Below are positions 42,061-50,710 of a stretch of DNA of 64,000 nucleotides, piece after piece. The translations under genes were made by a program, and so were the position numbers. Location: contig NZ_QOIM01000034.1 of the NCBI RefSeq assembly GCF_003323735.1, positions 62,001 to 126,000 of the forward strand. Direction: 5' to 3'. Each line of letters opens with the position of its first letter. Position 1 is the first letter of the stretch. The notes under the pieces are model-generated. The model was not told the origin of the DNA and did no database searches. It saw nothing but the letters and a program-made list of their open reading frames with translations. The DNA is from Streptomyces reniochalinae. Its GTDB lineage: Bacteria > Actinomycetota > Actinomycetes > Streptomycetales > Streptomycetaceae.

Positions 42061-42558
42061 ATGAATACGCAAACGCAGAGGATTCGCCGGGCCGCGCCAC
42101 CACGCGTGGGCGGCCCCGGTGACACGGCGGGCCCGGCCGCGTTCGCCGTGCAGCTCAGCTCGACCCGGCGCGGCGCCCGCCTCGCGCGGCTGCTGGCCAC
42201 GCAGTGGATGGACGAGCACGGGGTGCCGTACCGGAGTACGACCTCGCACACGGCGGCGCTCCTCGTGGCCGAGCTGGCCACGAACGCGGTACGGCACTGC
42301 GGCACCATCGGCCGGGACTTCCGGCTGCGGCTGACACTCGGCGCGTCCGGAACCGCACGGGGGCCGGTGCTGCGCATCGAGGTCACCGACGCCCGCGCGG
42401 ACAAGCCCCTGCCCTCGGGCCCGTGTCGGCTGCCGGACGCGGAGGAGGAGTCGGGGCGCGGGCTGGTCCTGGTGGACGCGGTGGCCCACCGCTGGGGAGA
42501 GCGGGTGAACGACCTGATCACCAAGACGCTGTGGGCGGAGGTGGACCTGCCCGAGTGA
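42061..42558 (+). CDS. ATP-binding protein, HATPase_c_2 (anti-sigma-type), WhiJ-module partner
   Basis: A 165-aa HATPase-fold protein. N-box VAELATNAVRHCG and G-box EEESGRGLVLVDAVAHRWGE are intact; the tail TKTLWAEVDLPE is typical. It is divergent from the Scr1-type regulator, 178 bp apart, and completes the XRE-DUF397-ATPase set common in streptomycetes. Expected to be a cytosolic serine kinase-like regulator; its target is not known. A likely -10 element TAGCTGT lies 20-25 bp before the ATG. Confidence 0.85.
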   Translation: MNTQTQRIRRAAPPRVGGPGDTAGPAAFAVQLSSTRRGARLARLLATQWMDEHGVPYRSTTSHTAALLVAELATNAVRHCGTIGRDFRLRLTLGASGTARGPVLRIEVTDARADKPLPSGPCRLPDAEEESGRGLVLVDAVAHRWGERVNDLITKTLWAEVDLPE

Positions 42559-42594
42559 GCGGGCTCGGCGCGGGCAGGGCGTTCGCCCGCGGGC

Positions 42595-43905
42595 TCAGGT
42601 GGCGGTCGTGCCCGTGCGTACGGGGAGGCGGTCGGTCTTGCGTTGCAGGGACGTGAAGTCCTCGAACCAGGGGTGGGTACGGCCGGTCGAGCCGTCCGGG
42701 CCCTGCCGGACGGTGCGCGTGGCGTAGAGGCTGTTGAGCATCCAGGGGTGTTTGTCGGGGCCGATGTCGCGGACCATGGCGGCGCCCTGGGCCACGCCGT
42801 ACGTGGCCACCGCGAGCTTCCCCGTGTCGCGGAAGCGCCGGACCTGGTCGCGCAGGTAGTGCCTGTTCCCGTGGAACCAGGGGCTCATCGACAAGAAGGC
42901 GTTCCACTTGTCCTGCGGGAAGGGGCTGTCCGCCGCCTTCCGCAGGAGCTGCCACACGCGGGTGTCCGGGGCGACGCCGTACCGCCGGGCGAACCGGGGC
43001 GGGATCCTGTCCCGCATGTGGGCACGCCAGGTGAGGACCAGGGAGAACTCGGTCGCGAGGAACTTCTGGTCGGAGCGCAGGTGCGGGAGCACGTAGTCCA
43101 GGTACTGCTGGGCGGCGTCGAGGGACGTCACGTGCGGATGGATGTCGACGCCTTCGAGCTCCCGCGTGTCGTGGACGAACTCCAGCCACCGTCGGGTGGC
43201 CGGTGTCCGCTCGGCGGGGTTGTCGAGATGGTTGAGCGCACCCATGTACAGGCGGGTCCTGCACCCCTGGGGAAAGTGCTTCTCGCGGTACGCGATGAGG
43301 TGCTCGGCGACGTGCTCGTAGAACCTGTTGAGCGCCGGCCCTTCGCGGTCGGCGCGCCGCGACTCCAGGAACGGCTCGTTGCCTATCGCGAGGATGTCGA
43401 CCTTGCCGAGCACCGCGCGGGCCACCTTGTCCACGCGGGCCAGCTCGGTGTCCATCGCCCCGCTGCCCGGGGCGGGAAGCGGACGCTGCTGGTAGGGGAA
43501 CTTCAGCGACAGCACCGTGCCGTAGTGGTGTTCGTGCGCCTCCAGCAGGGCGGCGACCGCCCGCTGCTTCTCCGCCGGGCCACGGTCGACCTGGAGCGTC
43601 GGCACGAACCCCCGCACCCAGCTCGCGGAGGCGCCCCGCAGCCGTTCGGAGTTCACCTCCGTGGGGTCCTCATTGAAGTTGACGCCCAGGATGCCGCTCG
43701 GGGCGGTCGCGGGGCGGTCGGGAGCCCCGTCGCCCTCATGGTCGCCTTCTCCGTCCTCTCCGACGCCGCATCCCGCCACCGCCAGTGCGGCGGCCGACGC
43801 CCCGACCAGAAGACGACGTCGCGGCACACCGGGGTTCTCGGCACGCGGGGGGTGCGCCGGAGGCGCTGATCGCCACATACGCGACGGTGGCGGCAGATGG
43901 TGCAT
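42595..43905 (-). CDS. Tat-type lipoprotein with glycoside hydrolase (clan GH-A)-like TIM barrel
   Basis: A 436-aa exported protein from ATG 43905, preceded by the strong AAGGAGGAGAG. A twin-arginine signal with lipobox, RRRLLVGASAAALAVAGCG, then an acidic Gly/Asp linker. The catalytic barrel has LAIGNEPFLESRR (candidate acid/base Glu after Asn, strand 4) and FLATEFSLVLTW (candidate nucleophile Glu, strand 7), the spacing seen in clan GH-A enzymes; GVDIHPH is another barrel strand end. I cannot name a GH family. Expected at the outer face of the membrane, hydrolysing a polysaccharide. It converges with the HATPase gene and lies upstream of no operon partner. Confidence 0.75.
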   Translation of the reverse strand: MHHLPPPSRMWRSAPPAHPPRAENPGVPRRRLLVGASAAALAVAGCGVGEDGEGDHEGDGAPDRPATAPSGILGVNFNEDPTEVNSERLRGASASWVRGFVPTLQVDRGPAEKQRAVAALLEAHEHHYGTVLSLKFPYQQRPLPAPGSGAMDTELARVDKVARAVLGKVDILAIGNEPFLESRRADREGPALNRFYEHVAEHLIAYREKHFPQGCRTRLYMGALNHLDNPAERTPATRRWLEFVHDTRELEGVDIHPHVTSLDAAQQYLDYVLPHLRSDQKFLATEFSLVLTWRAHMRDRIPPRFARRYGVAPDTRVWQLLRKAADSPFPQDKWNAFLSMSPWFHGNRHYLRDQVRRFRDTGKLAVATYGVAQGAAMVRDIGPDKHPWMLNSLYATRTVRQGPDGSTGRTHPWFEDFTSLQRKTDRLPVRTGTTAT

Positions 43906-43998
43906 CGGGCTCTCCTCCTTCGGTGACGCTCCCTGCCCGTGCACAACGTGCGCATGCCGTCATCTGTTCACCGGCCGCGCGGATCCGCTCCGCACGGG

Positions 43999-44811
43999 TC
44001 AGTCGCCCAGACCGGCCTCCACCAGGCTCGCCCACTGGGTCACGACGCGGGCGCGGCGGGGGCTGTCGTCCGTCAGGAGGTTGGCGAGGCCCAGGCCGCG
44101 GGCCATGTCGAGCAGGCCCTGCACGGTTTCCCGTACGCCGGGGCGGCGCTCGTCCACGCCCAGCAGTTCGACCGCCATCCGGTGCGTCTCCCGGCCGATG
44201 CGGGCCTCCAGCGCCGTCACGCGCGGTCCGAGCTGCGGTTCGTTGGAGGCGGCGACCCACAGGTGCAGGGCCGCGCGGAAGAGGGGGCCCGTGTAGAGGG
44301 CGACCAGGGTCTCGACGGCGGCGTGCGGGGACGCCGGCGTCGGCAGCTCGCGCAGGGCGCGGGAGCGCTCCTCTGCGACGTACTCGACGGCGGCCGTGAA
44401 CAGGTCCTCGCGGGTGGGGAAGTGGTGCTGGGCCGCGCCCCGGGAGACGCCCGCGTGCTCGGCCACCACCGTGACGGTGCTGCCTGTCCAGCCCAGCTCG
44501 GCGAGGCAGGTCACGGCCGAGGCGAGCAGCCGCTGCCGGGTGGCGCGGCTGCGGTCCTGTTTCGGCGCGGCCCCCCGGGCTCCGGGCGCGCGTTCACCCG
44601 GCGCGCCTGCGCCCGCCGCCCGTGCGCCCGCCGCGCCCGCGCCCGGCACGCCCTCGCCCGCCGTGCGGCCACCCCGACGGCCCTCCAAGGTCCGCCCGTC
44701 CCGCGCGCCCTCGTCCGCCGTACGCCCGTCCCGGGCAGCCTCGTCCGGAACACGCTCGCCCGTCGTCCGTCCGCCGCGCGCGCCCTCGTCCGTCGTCCGT
44801 CCGCTCCGCAT
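43999..44811 (-). CDS. TetR/AcrR family regulator of the acyl-CoA carboxylase operon
   Basis: A 270-aa TetR protein whose ATG at 44811 has GGGGAGCG 8 nt upstream. The HTH is RATRQRLLASAVTCLAELGW with VVAEHAGVSRGAAQHHFPTR. It is the last gene of the leftward operon, and a palindrome at 53557 is its probable operator. Residues 1-85, before the HTH, are a degenerate Arg/Gly/Glu/Ala repeat (GRTTDEGARGGRT, ARDGRTADEGARDG), not seen in TetR proteins; the true start might therefore be later. The ligand is probably the pathway acyl-CoA. Confidence 0.85.
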   Translation of the reverse strand: MRSGRTTDEGARGGRTTGERVPDEAARDGRTADEGARDGRTLEGRRGGRTAGEGVPGAGAAGARAAGAGAPGERAPGARGAAPKQDRSRATRQRLLASAVTCLAELGWTGSTVTVVAEHAGVSRGAAQHHFPTREDLFTAAVEYVAEERSRALRELPTPASPHAAVETLVALYTGPLFRAALHLWVAASNEPQLGPRVTALEARIGRETHRMAVELLGVDERRPGVRETVQGLLDMARGLGLANLLTDDSPRRARVVTQWASLVEAGLGD

Positions 44812-44888
44812 CCGTTCGCTCCCCGTCCCCGCGGGTGGGTTCTCGGCGCGGTCCGCCGCGCGGTGAACCGCAAGGTGCCCCGTGCGGT

Positions 44889-45683
44889 TCACCGCGCGGG
44901 GGTCTGCCGCACCGCCCACTCGGGCTCCCGTCTCTCCAGGAAGGCCGTCATGCCCTCGCGTGCCTCGTCGGACGCGAACAGTCGCGCCGACAGTTCGGCG
45001 AGCGTATCGGTGTCGCGGTCGAACGCGGCCAGTACCTCTCGGGTGACCAGCTGTTTCGACGCGGCGAGGCCCTGTGGGGAGCCGCGCCGCAGTCCGTCGA
45101 GGACGGGGGCAAGGGCCTCGTCGGGGTCGTCGGCCGCGCACGTGACGAGCCCGATTCTGGCGGCCTCCCGCGCGTCGAACCGTTCGCCTGTCAGGTAGTA
45201 CCTGGCCACCGCGCGCGGGTCCGTGCGCGGCAGGACGGGCATGGAGATCACCGCGGGGGCGACGCCGATGCGGGCCTCGGTGAAGGCGAATGTGGCGCCC
45301 GGTCCGGCCACGGAGATGTCGCACGCCGCGAGCAGGCCGGTGCCACCGGCGCGGACGTGTCCTGTGACCCGGGCGACGACCGGCTTGGGGAAGGCGACGA
45401 GCGTACGGAGGAGCCCGGCCAGGCCCAGGGGGGCGTCCGTGGGTGCGTCGCGGGCGCTCGCCTCGCTCAGGTCGGCGCCCGCGCAGAACGTGTTGCCCGT
45501 GTGGGTGAGGAGCACCGCGCGGGTGCCGGGGTCGGCCTCGGCGCGGTCCAGTTCTTCGTACAGCCGTGTCACCAGGCGGGAGGAGAGAGCGTTGCGGTTG
45601 TGGGGCGAGTCGAGGGTGAGGGTGCGGACGGCGTCGCGCAACGCCACCGCGACGCCGTCGTCCTCGTCCGTCGGCGTGCCCAT
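44889..45683 (-). CDS. Enoyl-CoA hydratase/isomerase family protein
   Basis: A 264-aa crotonase. The ATG at 45683 overlaps the dehydrogenase stop (TGATG). Oxyanion segments: NTFCAGADLSEAS and GHVRAGGTGLLAACDISVAG. The active-site loop is AFTEARIGVAPAVIS, where the acidic residues of hydratase are Glu then Ala/Pro, so activity may be altered (hydratase or lyase). C-terminal helix ends REGMTAFLERREPEW. In carboxylase-linked pathways such enzymes hydrate glutaconyl- or isohexenyl-type CoA intermediates. Followed by the TetR gene 78 bp on. Confidence 0.9.
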   Translation of the reverse strand: MGTPTDEDDGVAVALRDAVRTLTLDSPHNRNALSSRLVTRLYEELDRAEADPGTRAVLLTHTGNTFCAGADLSEASARDAPTDAPLGLAGLLRTLVAFPKPVVARVTGHVRAGGTGLLAACDISVAGPGATFAFTEARIGVAPAVISMPVLPRTDPRAVARYYLTGERFDAREAARIGLVTCAADDPDEALAPVLDGLRRGSPQGLAASKQLVTREVLAAFDRDTDTLAELSARLFASDEAREGMTAFLERREPEWAVRQTPAR

Positions 45684-46852
45684 CAGTACGACTTCGGCAG
45701 GCCGAGGGTCTGGTGGGAGACGTAGTTGAGGATCATCTCCCTGCTGACCGGCGCGATCCGTGCCACCCGGGACGCCGTGATCATCTGCGCCAGGCCGTAC
45801 TCGCGGGTCAGGCCGTTGCCGCCCAGGGTGTGCACCGACTGGTCGACGGCGCGCACGCACGCCTCCCCGGCCGCGTACTTGGCCATGTTCGCCGCCTCCC
45901 CCGCGCCGATGTCGTCGCCGGCGTCGTACAGCCGTGCCGCCTTCTGCATCATCAGGCGTGCGCACTCCACCTCGATGTGGACCTGTGCCAGGGGGTGGGC
46001 GATCGCCTGGTGCGCGCCGATGGGTTCCTTCCACACCTGGCGGGTGCGGGCATAGTCCAGTGCCTGCTCGAGGCAGTAGCGGGCCATGCCGAGCGCGAAG
46101 GCCGCCGTCATGATCCGTTCCGGGTTCAGTCCCGCGAACAGCTGGAGCAGGCCCGCGTCCTCGTCGCCGACCAGCGCGTCGGCGGGCAGCCGCACGTCGT
46201 CCAGGACGAGTTCGAACTGCTTCTCGGGGGCGCCGAGCTCCATGTCGATCTGGTGGCGGGTGAAGCCGGCCGCGTCGCGCGGGACGATGAACAGGCAGGG
46301 CTTCAGTTTCCCGGTGCGGGCGTCCTCCGTGCGGCCGACGACGAGCGTCGCCTCCGCGATGTCGACGCCGGAGATGAAGACCTTCCGGCCGGTCAGCAGC
46401 CAGTCGCCCGTGGCCGCGTCGCGGCGGGCCGTGGTGGTGATGCGGTGGGAGTTGGAGCCGGCGTCCGGCTCCGTGATGCCGAACGCCATCTTGCGGGTGC
46501 CGTCGGCCAGCCCCGGCAGCCAGGCCCGCTTCTGCTCGTCGGTGCCGAAGCGGGATATCACCGTGCCGCAGATCGCCGGCGAGACCACCATCATGAGCAG
46601 CGGGCAGCCGGCCGCGCCGAGTTCCTCCAGGACGAGGGAGAGTTCCTGGATACCGGCGCCGCCGCCTCCGTACTCCTCGGGGAGATTGACGCCCAGGTAT
46701 CCGAGTTCTGCTGCTTCCAGCCAGAGTTCGTCGGTGTGCTTGCCCTGCGCGACGACGTCGGCGAAGTACTCACGCCCGTAGCGTTTGCCGAGGGCGGCCA
46801 CGGAGGCGCGCAGTGCGGTGTGTTCCTCGGTTTCGATAAGGCCGTGGGTCAT
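45683..46852 (-). CDS. Acyl-CoA dehydrogenase
   Basis: A 389-aa acyl-CoA dehydrogenase for the oxidation step of the carboxylase operon. Marks: GGGGAGIQELSLVLEELGAA, MAFGITEPDAGSNSHRITTT, LTGRKVFISGVDIAEATLVV, TLGGNGLTREYGLAQMITAS with the likely catalytic Glu in TREYG, and RMILNYVSHQTLGLPKSY as the tail. This fits the short-branched-chain / isovaleryl- or citronellyl-CoA dehydrogenase type. Translationally coupled to the hydratase. A dispersed repeat (46871-46975) separates it from the biotin carboxylase gene. Confidence 0.9.
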   Translation of the reverse strand: MTHGLIETEEHTALRASVAALGKRYGREYFADVVAQGKHTDELWLEAAELGYLGVNLPEEYGGGGAGIQELSLVLEELGAAGCPLLMMVVSPAICGTVISRFGTDEQKRAWLPGLADGTRKMAFGITEPDAGSNSHRITTTARRDAATGDWLLTGRKVFISGVDIAEATLVVGRTEDARTGKLKPCLFIVPRDAAGFTRHQIDMELGAPEKQFELVLDDVRLPADALVGDEDAGLLQLFAGLNPERIMTAAFALGMARYCLEQALDYARTRQVWKEPIGAHQAIAHPLAQVHIEVECARLMMQKAARLYDAGDDIGAGEAANMAKYAAGEACVRAVDQSVHTLGGNGLTREYGLAQMITASRVARIAPVSREMILNYVSHQTLGLPKSY

Positions 46853-46870
46853 GGTGCGTCCTTTCGTTGT

Positions 46871-46975
46871 GGGTGCGCGTGCGGTGTCCGGCCCCTTCCC
46901 CGCCCCTTCCCGTTTCCTCCGGGCGCTCCGCCCCCGGACCCCCGGTCCTCAAACGCCGGACGGGCTTGGAAAAAG
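46871..46975. repeat. Dispersed Streptomyces-type repeat, intergenic copy
   Basis: Contains CCCCGCCCCTTCCCGTTTC, GGCTCCGCCC-like GCGCTCCGCCCCCGGACC and CAAACGCCGGACGGGCTTGG. It aligns over about 100 bp with 51031-51131. As I recall, variants of CGCCGGACGGGCTG occur many times in Streptomyces genomes. It lies in the 151-bp gap of the carboxylase operon. Confidence 0.8.
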
Positions 46976-47003
46976 CGCCCGTGGGAGGGGTGGGCCGCAG
47001 CTC

Positions 47004-48926
47004 TCACTCCGCGACGACGGCCAGCAAGGTGCCGACGTCGACCTGCTGGCCCTCGGCCACGTGCAGTGCGGTGACTCTTCCGTCCGCGGGTGCGGCCACC
47101 CGGTGCTCCATCTTCATCGCCTCCAGCCACAGGAGGGTCTGGCCCGCGGTGACGGTGCTGCCCTCGCGCAGGCCCTCCGCGAGGCGGACGACGGTGCCGG
47201 GCATGGCGGCCAGCAGGGAGCCCGGTTCCGTCACGTCCTCGGGCTCGGGGAGGCGGGGAAGCGCGGTGAAGGCGTGGGCGCCCGCGAACACCCGGTCGCC
47301 GTACGCCGCGACCGGGTACCGGCGCCGCACGCCGCCGCTCTCCAGCACGACCGCGTCGGCGCGTACCGTGACGACCCGCACCTCGGGGGCCGAGACGGGC
47401 GCCGGCCGCCCGTCGCGCCCCCACACGTACCGCACCTCGTGCTCGGTGCCGTCGCGGTCGGCGTACCGCCGCAGGTGGGGAGCGGAGGCGAGGTTGCGCC
47501 AGCCGCCCGTCCTGGCGGCAACGCGGGGGCGGGCGGGCTCGTCGCGTACGGCCTGGGCGAGCGCGGCGGCCAGCAGCGCGCGGGCGGCGTCGTCGGCGTC
47601 CGCGTCGGTGGGTGAGGTCAGCTCGGCCAGGTGCAGGGCGTAGAAGCCGGTGTCCATGACGGCGGCGGTGAAGTCGGGGTGGCGCAGGGAGCGTACGAGC
47701 AGGTCGCGGTTGGTGGCGGGCCCGTGCACCCGGGCCTGTTCCAGCGCACGCGCCAGCTTGCGTACGGCCGCGGAGCGGGTCGGCGCGCAGGCGATGACCT
47801 TCGCGAGCATCGGGTCGTAGTGCACGCCGATCTCGCTGCCGTCCGCGACGCCGGAGTCGACGCGGACGTCCCCCGGCACGTCCAGCCGCCACAGGGTTCC
47901 CGTCTGCGGCTGCCAGTCGTGCGCCGGGTCCTCCGCGTACAGGCGCGCCTCGACGGCGTGGCCTCGGGGCGGTGGGGGGCCGTCGGCGGGGAGGGGGGCG
48001 CCCTCGGCCACCTGGATCTGGTGGGCGACCAGGTCCAGCCCGTACACGCACTCGGTCACCGGGTGTTCGACCTGGAGGCGGGTGTTCATCTCCAGGAAGT
48101 AGGGGCGCCCCTGTCCGGAGACGAGGAACTCGACGGTGCCCGCGCCCCGGTAGTCGACGGCGCGGGCGGCGGCTCGCGCCGCGTCCGCCAGTGTGGCGCG
48201 CAGCCCGTCCTCCAGGCCGGGCGCCGGCGCTTCCTCGACGACTTTCTGGTGGCGGCGTTGCAACGAGCAGTCGCGGGTGCCCAGCGTCCACACGGTGCCG
48301 TGGGCGTCGGCGAGCACCTGGACCTCGACGTGGCGGCCGTCTTCGACGTACGGCTCCACGAAGACCTCGCCGTCGCCGAACGCGGAGGCGGCCTCGGCGC
48401 GCGCGGCCTCGATCTCCCCGGCGAGCGCGGCGCGTTCCCGCACGACGCGCATACCGCGTCCTCCGCCGCCCGCCGCGGCCTTGACCAGCACGGGAAGGTC
48501 CGCGTCCGTGACCTCTTCCGGGTCGAGCGGTGCGAGCAGCGGCACGTGCGCCTCGGCCATCAGCTTCTTGGCGCGCGTCTTGGAGGCCATGGCCTCGATC
48601 GCGTCCTGCGGCGGGCCGATCCACACCAGCCCCGCGTCCTGGACGGCGCGCGCGAAGCCGGCGTTCTCGGACAGGAAGCCGTAGCCGGGGTGCACCGCGT
48701 CGGCGCCCGCGGCGCGTGCGGCGGCGACGAGGAGATCGCCGCGCAGGTAGGTGTCGGCCGGCGCGTCGCCCGGCAGCCGCACCGCGGCGTCGGCCTCCCG
48801 CACGTGGGGCGCCTGAGCGTCCGCGTCGGAGTGCACGGCGACCGTGGCGATGCCCAGCTCGCGGCAGGTGCGCATGACGCGCCGCGCGATCTCGCCGCGG
48901 TTGGCGACCAGTACGGAGTGGATCAT
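47004..48926 (-). CDS. Acyl-CoA carboxylase, biotin carboxylase/carrier subunit
   Basis: A 640-aa alpha subunit of a methylcrotonyl-, geranyl- or propionyl-CoA-type carboxylase: ATP-dependent carboxylation of biotin. N-terminal biotin-carboxylase domain: SVLVANRGEIARRVMRTCRE, KAAAGGGGRGMRVVRE (ATP loop), FLEMNTRLQVEHPVTE. The C-terminal biotinyl domain has the biotinylated Lys in LWLEAMKMEHRVAAP. ATG 48926 has AGGGAGCAGGGA upstream. Between the domains is a linker of about 130 residues (LRRYADRDGTEHEVRYVWGR). Partner beta subunit is the next gene upstream. GC content is even. Confidence 0.9.
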   Translation of the reverse strand: MIHSVLVANRGEIARRVMRTCRELGIATVAVHSDADAQAPHVREADAAVRLPGDAPADTYLRGDLLVAAARAAGADAVHPGYGFLSENAGFARAVQDAGLVWIGPPQDAIEAMASKTRAKKLMAEAHVPLLAPLDPEEVTDADLPVLVKAAAGGGGRGMRVVRERAALAGEIEAARAEAASAFGDGEVFVEPYVEDGRHVEVQVLADAHGTVWTLGTRDCSLQRRHQKVVEEAPAPGLEDGLRATLADAARAAARAVDYRGAGTVEFLVSGQGRPYFLEMNTRLQVEHPVTECVYGLDLVAHQIQVAEGAPLPADGPPPPRGHAVEARLYAEDPAHDWQPQTGTLWRLDVPGDVRVDSGVADGSEIGVHYDPMLAKVIACAPTRSAAVRKLARALEQARVHGPATNRDLLVRSLRHPDFTAAVMDTGFYALHLAELTSPTDADADDAARALLAAALAQAVRDEPARPRVAARTGGWRNLASAPHLRRYADRDGTEHEVRYVWGRDGRPAPVSAPEVRVVTVRADAVVLESGGVRRRYPVAAYGDRVFAGAHAFTALPRLPEPEDVTEPGSLLAAMPGTVVRLAEGLREGSTVTAGQTLLWLEAMKMEHRVAAPADGRVTALHVAEGQQVDVGTLLAVVAE

Positions 48927-48997
48927 TCCCTGCTCCCTGTTGTGTCCGAACGCGCCCGACCGTGCCCGTCCGTGCCCCTCTGCTGCCTGGCTGCCGC

Positions 48998-50710
48998 TCA
49001 CATCCGGAAGACGCCGAAGCCGCCGCGTGCGCCGGTCACGGGCGCGGTGTGCACCGCCGACAGGCAGATGCCGAGGACGGTGCGGGTGTCGCGCGGGTCG
49101 ATGACCCCGTCGTCGTAGAGCCGTCCCGACAGGAACATCGGCAGCGACTCGCTCTCGATCTGCTGCTCGACCATGGCCCGCAGCCCGGCGTCGGCCTCCT
49201 CGTCGAACGGTTGGCCCTTCGCGGCGGCCGACTCGCGCATGACGATCGAGAGCACGCCCGCGAGCTGCTGCGGCCCCATCACCGCGGACTTGGCGCTCGG
49301 CCACGCGAACAGGAAGCGCGGTTCGTAGGCCCGGCCGCACATCCCGTAGTGGCCCGCCCCGTAGCTGGCCCCCATCAGGACCGACAGGTGCGGCACCTTC
49401 GAGTTGGAGACGGCGTTGATCATCATGGAGCCGTGTTTGACGATGCCGCCCTGCTCGTACTCCTTGCCGACCATGTAACCGGTCGTGTTGTGCAGGAACA
49501 GCAGCGGAATGTCGCGCTGGTTGGCGAGCTGGATGAACTGGGTGGCCTTCTGCGACTCCTCGCTGAACAGCACACCCCGCGCGTTGGCGAGGATGCCGAC
49601 CGGGTAGCCGTGCAGCCGCGCCCAGCCGGTCACCAGGCTCGCCCCGTACAGCGGCTTGAACTCGTCGAAGGCGGAGCCGTCCACGATCCGGGCGATCACC
49701 TCGCGCGGGTCGAACGGCACCTTGAGGTCCCCGGGCACGATGCCGAGCAGCTCCTCCGGGTCGTGCACGGGCTCGGCGACGGTGGCCGGATCCGGGTCCG
49801 GGTGGGCCTTGCGCCAGTTGAGGCGTGCGACGACGCGGCGCGCCTGGCGCAGCGCGTCCGGCTCGTCCACCGCGTAGTGGTCGGCCAGCCCCGAGGTACG
49901 GGCGTGCATGTCCGCGCCGCCCAGCTCCTCGTCGTCGGCCTCCTCGCCGGTCGCCATCTTGACCAGCGGCGGGCCCCCGAGGAACACCTTGGCGCGCTCC
50001 TTCACCATGATCACGTGGTCGGACATCCCGGGGATGTACGCGCCGCCTGCCGTCGAGTTGCCGAACACGACGGCGACCGTCGGAATCCCCGCCTCCGACA
50101 GGCGGGTGATGTCGCGGAAGAGCGCGCCCCCGGGGATGAAGATCTCCTTCTGGCTCGGCAGGTCCGCACCGCCGCTCTCCACCAGGCTCACGCACGGCAG
50201 CCGGTTCTCGTACGCGATCTCGTTGGCCCGCAGCGCCTTCTTCAGCGTCCACGGGTTGCTGGCACCGCCGCGGACGGTCGGGTCGTTCGCCGTGATCAGG
50301 CACTCGACGCCCTCGATGACACCGATGCCCGCCACCAGCGAGGCGCCCGTCGTGTAGTCGCTGCCCCACGCCGCGAGGGGGGACAGCTCCAGGAACGGGG
50401 TGTCCGGATCGAGCAGCAGCTCGATCCGCTCGCGGGCCGGCAGCTTGCCGCGCCCGCGGTGCCGCGCCACGTACTTCTCCCCGCCCCCCGCGAGCGCTTT
50501 CGCCTGCTCGGCGTCCAGCTCGGCCAGTTTGCCCAGCATGGTCTCGCGGTTCGCGCCGTACTCCGGCGTGCTGGTGTCCAGGGCGGACCGGAGGGCCCCG
50601 GCTCCGGCGGCTGCGGCTCCGGCGGCTGCGGCTCCGGCGGCTGCGGCTCCGGCTCCGGCTCCGGCTCCGGCGGCTGCGGTGGCTCCGGCGGCCTGCGCTC
50701 CTGCGGTCAC
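48998..50710 (-). CDS. Acyl-CoA carboxylase, carboxyltransferase beta subunit
   Basis: A 570-aa carboxyltransferase. The GTG at 50710 overlaps the AtuA stop (GTGA). N-terminal half: GRGKLPARERIELLLDPDTP, ANDPTVRGGASNPWTLKKA, CVSLVESGGADLPSQ; C-terminal half: LFLHNTTGYMVGKEYEQGG, HLSVLMGASYGAGHYGMCGR, FLFAWPSAKSAVMGPQQ, which fits methylcrotonyl-/geranyl-CoA carboxylase (LiuB/AtuC) more than propionyl-CoA carboxylase. Oxyanion and CoA-binding glycine pairs are intact. Residues 1-40 are an Ala/Gly tract encoded by a 15-bp minisatellite (50602-50690). Confidence 0.9.
   Translation of the reverse strand: MTAGAQAAGATAAAGAGAGAGAAAAGAAAAGAAAAGAGALRSALDTSTPEYGANRETMLGKLAELDAEQAKALAGGGEKYVARHRGRGKLPARERIELLLDPDTPFLELSPLAAWGSDYTTGASLVAGIGVIEGVECLITANDPTVRGGASNPWTLKKALRANEIAYENRLPCVSLVESGGADLPSQKEIFIPGGALFRDITRLSEAGIPTVAVVFGNSTAGGAYIPGMSDHVIMVKERAKVFLGGPPLVKMATGEEADDEELGGADMHARTSGLADHYAVDEPDALRQARRVVARLNWRKAHPDPDPATVAEPVHDPEELLGIVPGDLKVPFDPREVIARIVDGSAFDEFKPLYGASLVTGWARLHGYPVGILANARGVLFSEESQKATQFIQLANQRDIPLLFLHNTTGYMVGKEYEQGGIVKHGSMMINAVSNSKVPHLSVLMGASYGAGHYGMCGRAYEPRFLFAWPSAKSAVMGPQQLAGVLSIVMRESAAAKGQPFDEEADAGLRAMVEQQIESESLPMFLSGRLYDDGVIDPRDTRTVLGICLSAVHTAPVTGARGGFGVFRM
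50602..50690. repeat. 15-bp minisatellite encoding Ala/Gly tract of carboxylase beta
   Basis: CTCCGGCGGCTGCGG repeats exactly at 50602, 50617 and 50632, then CTCCGG units and a last CGGCTGCGG. On the coding strand it gives AGAAAAGAAAAG-type sequence. Confidence 0.9.
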
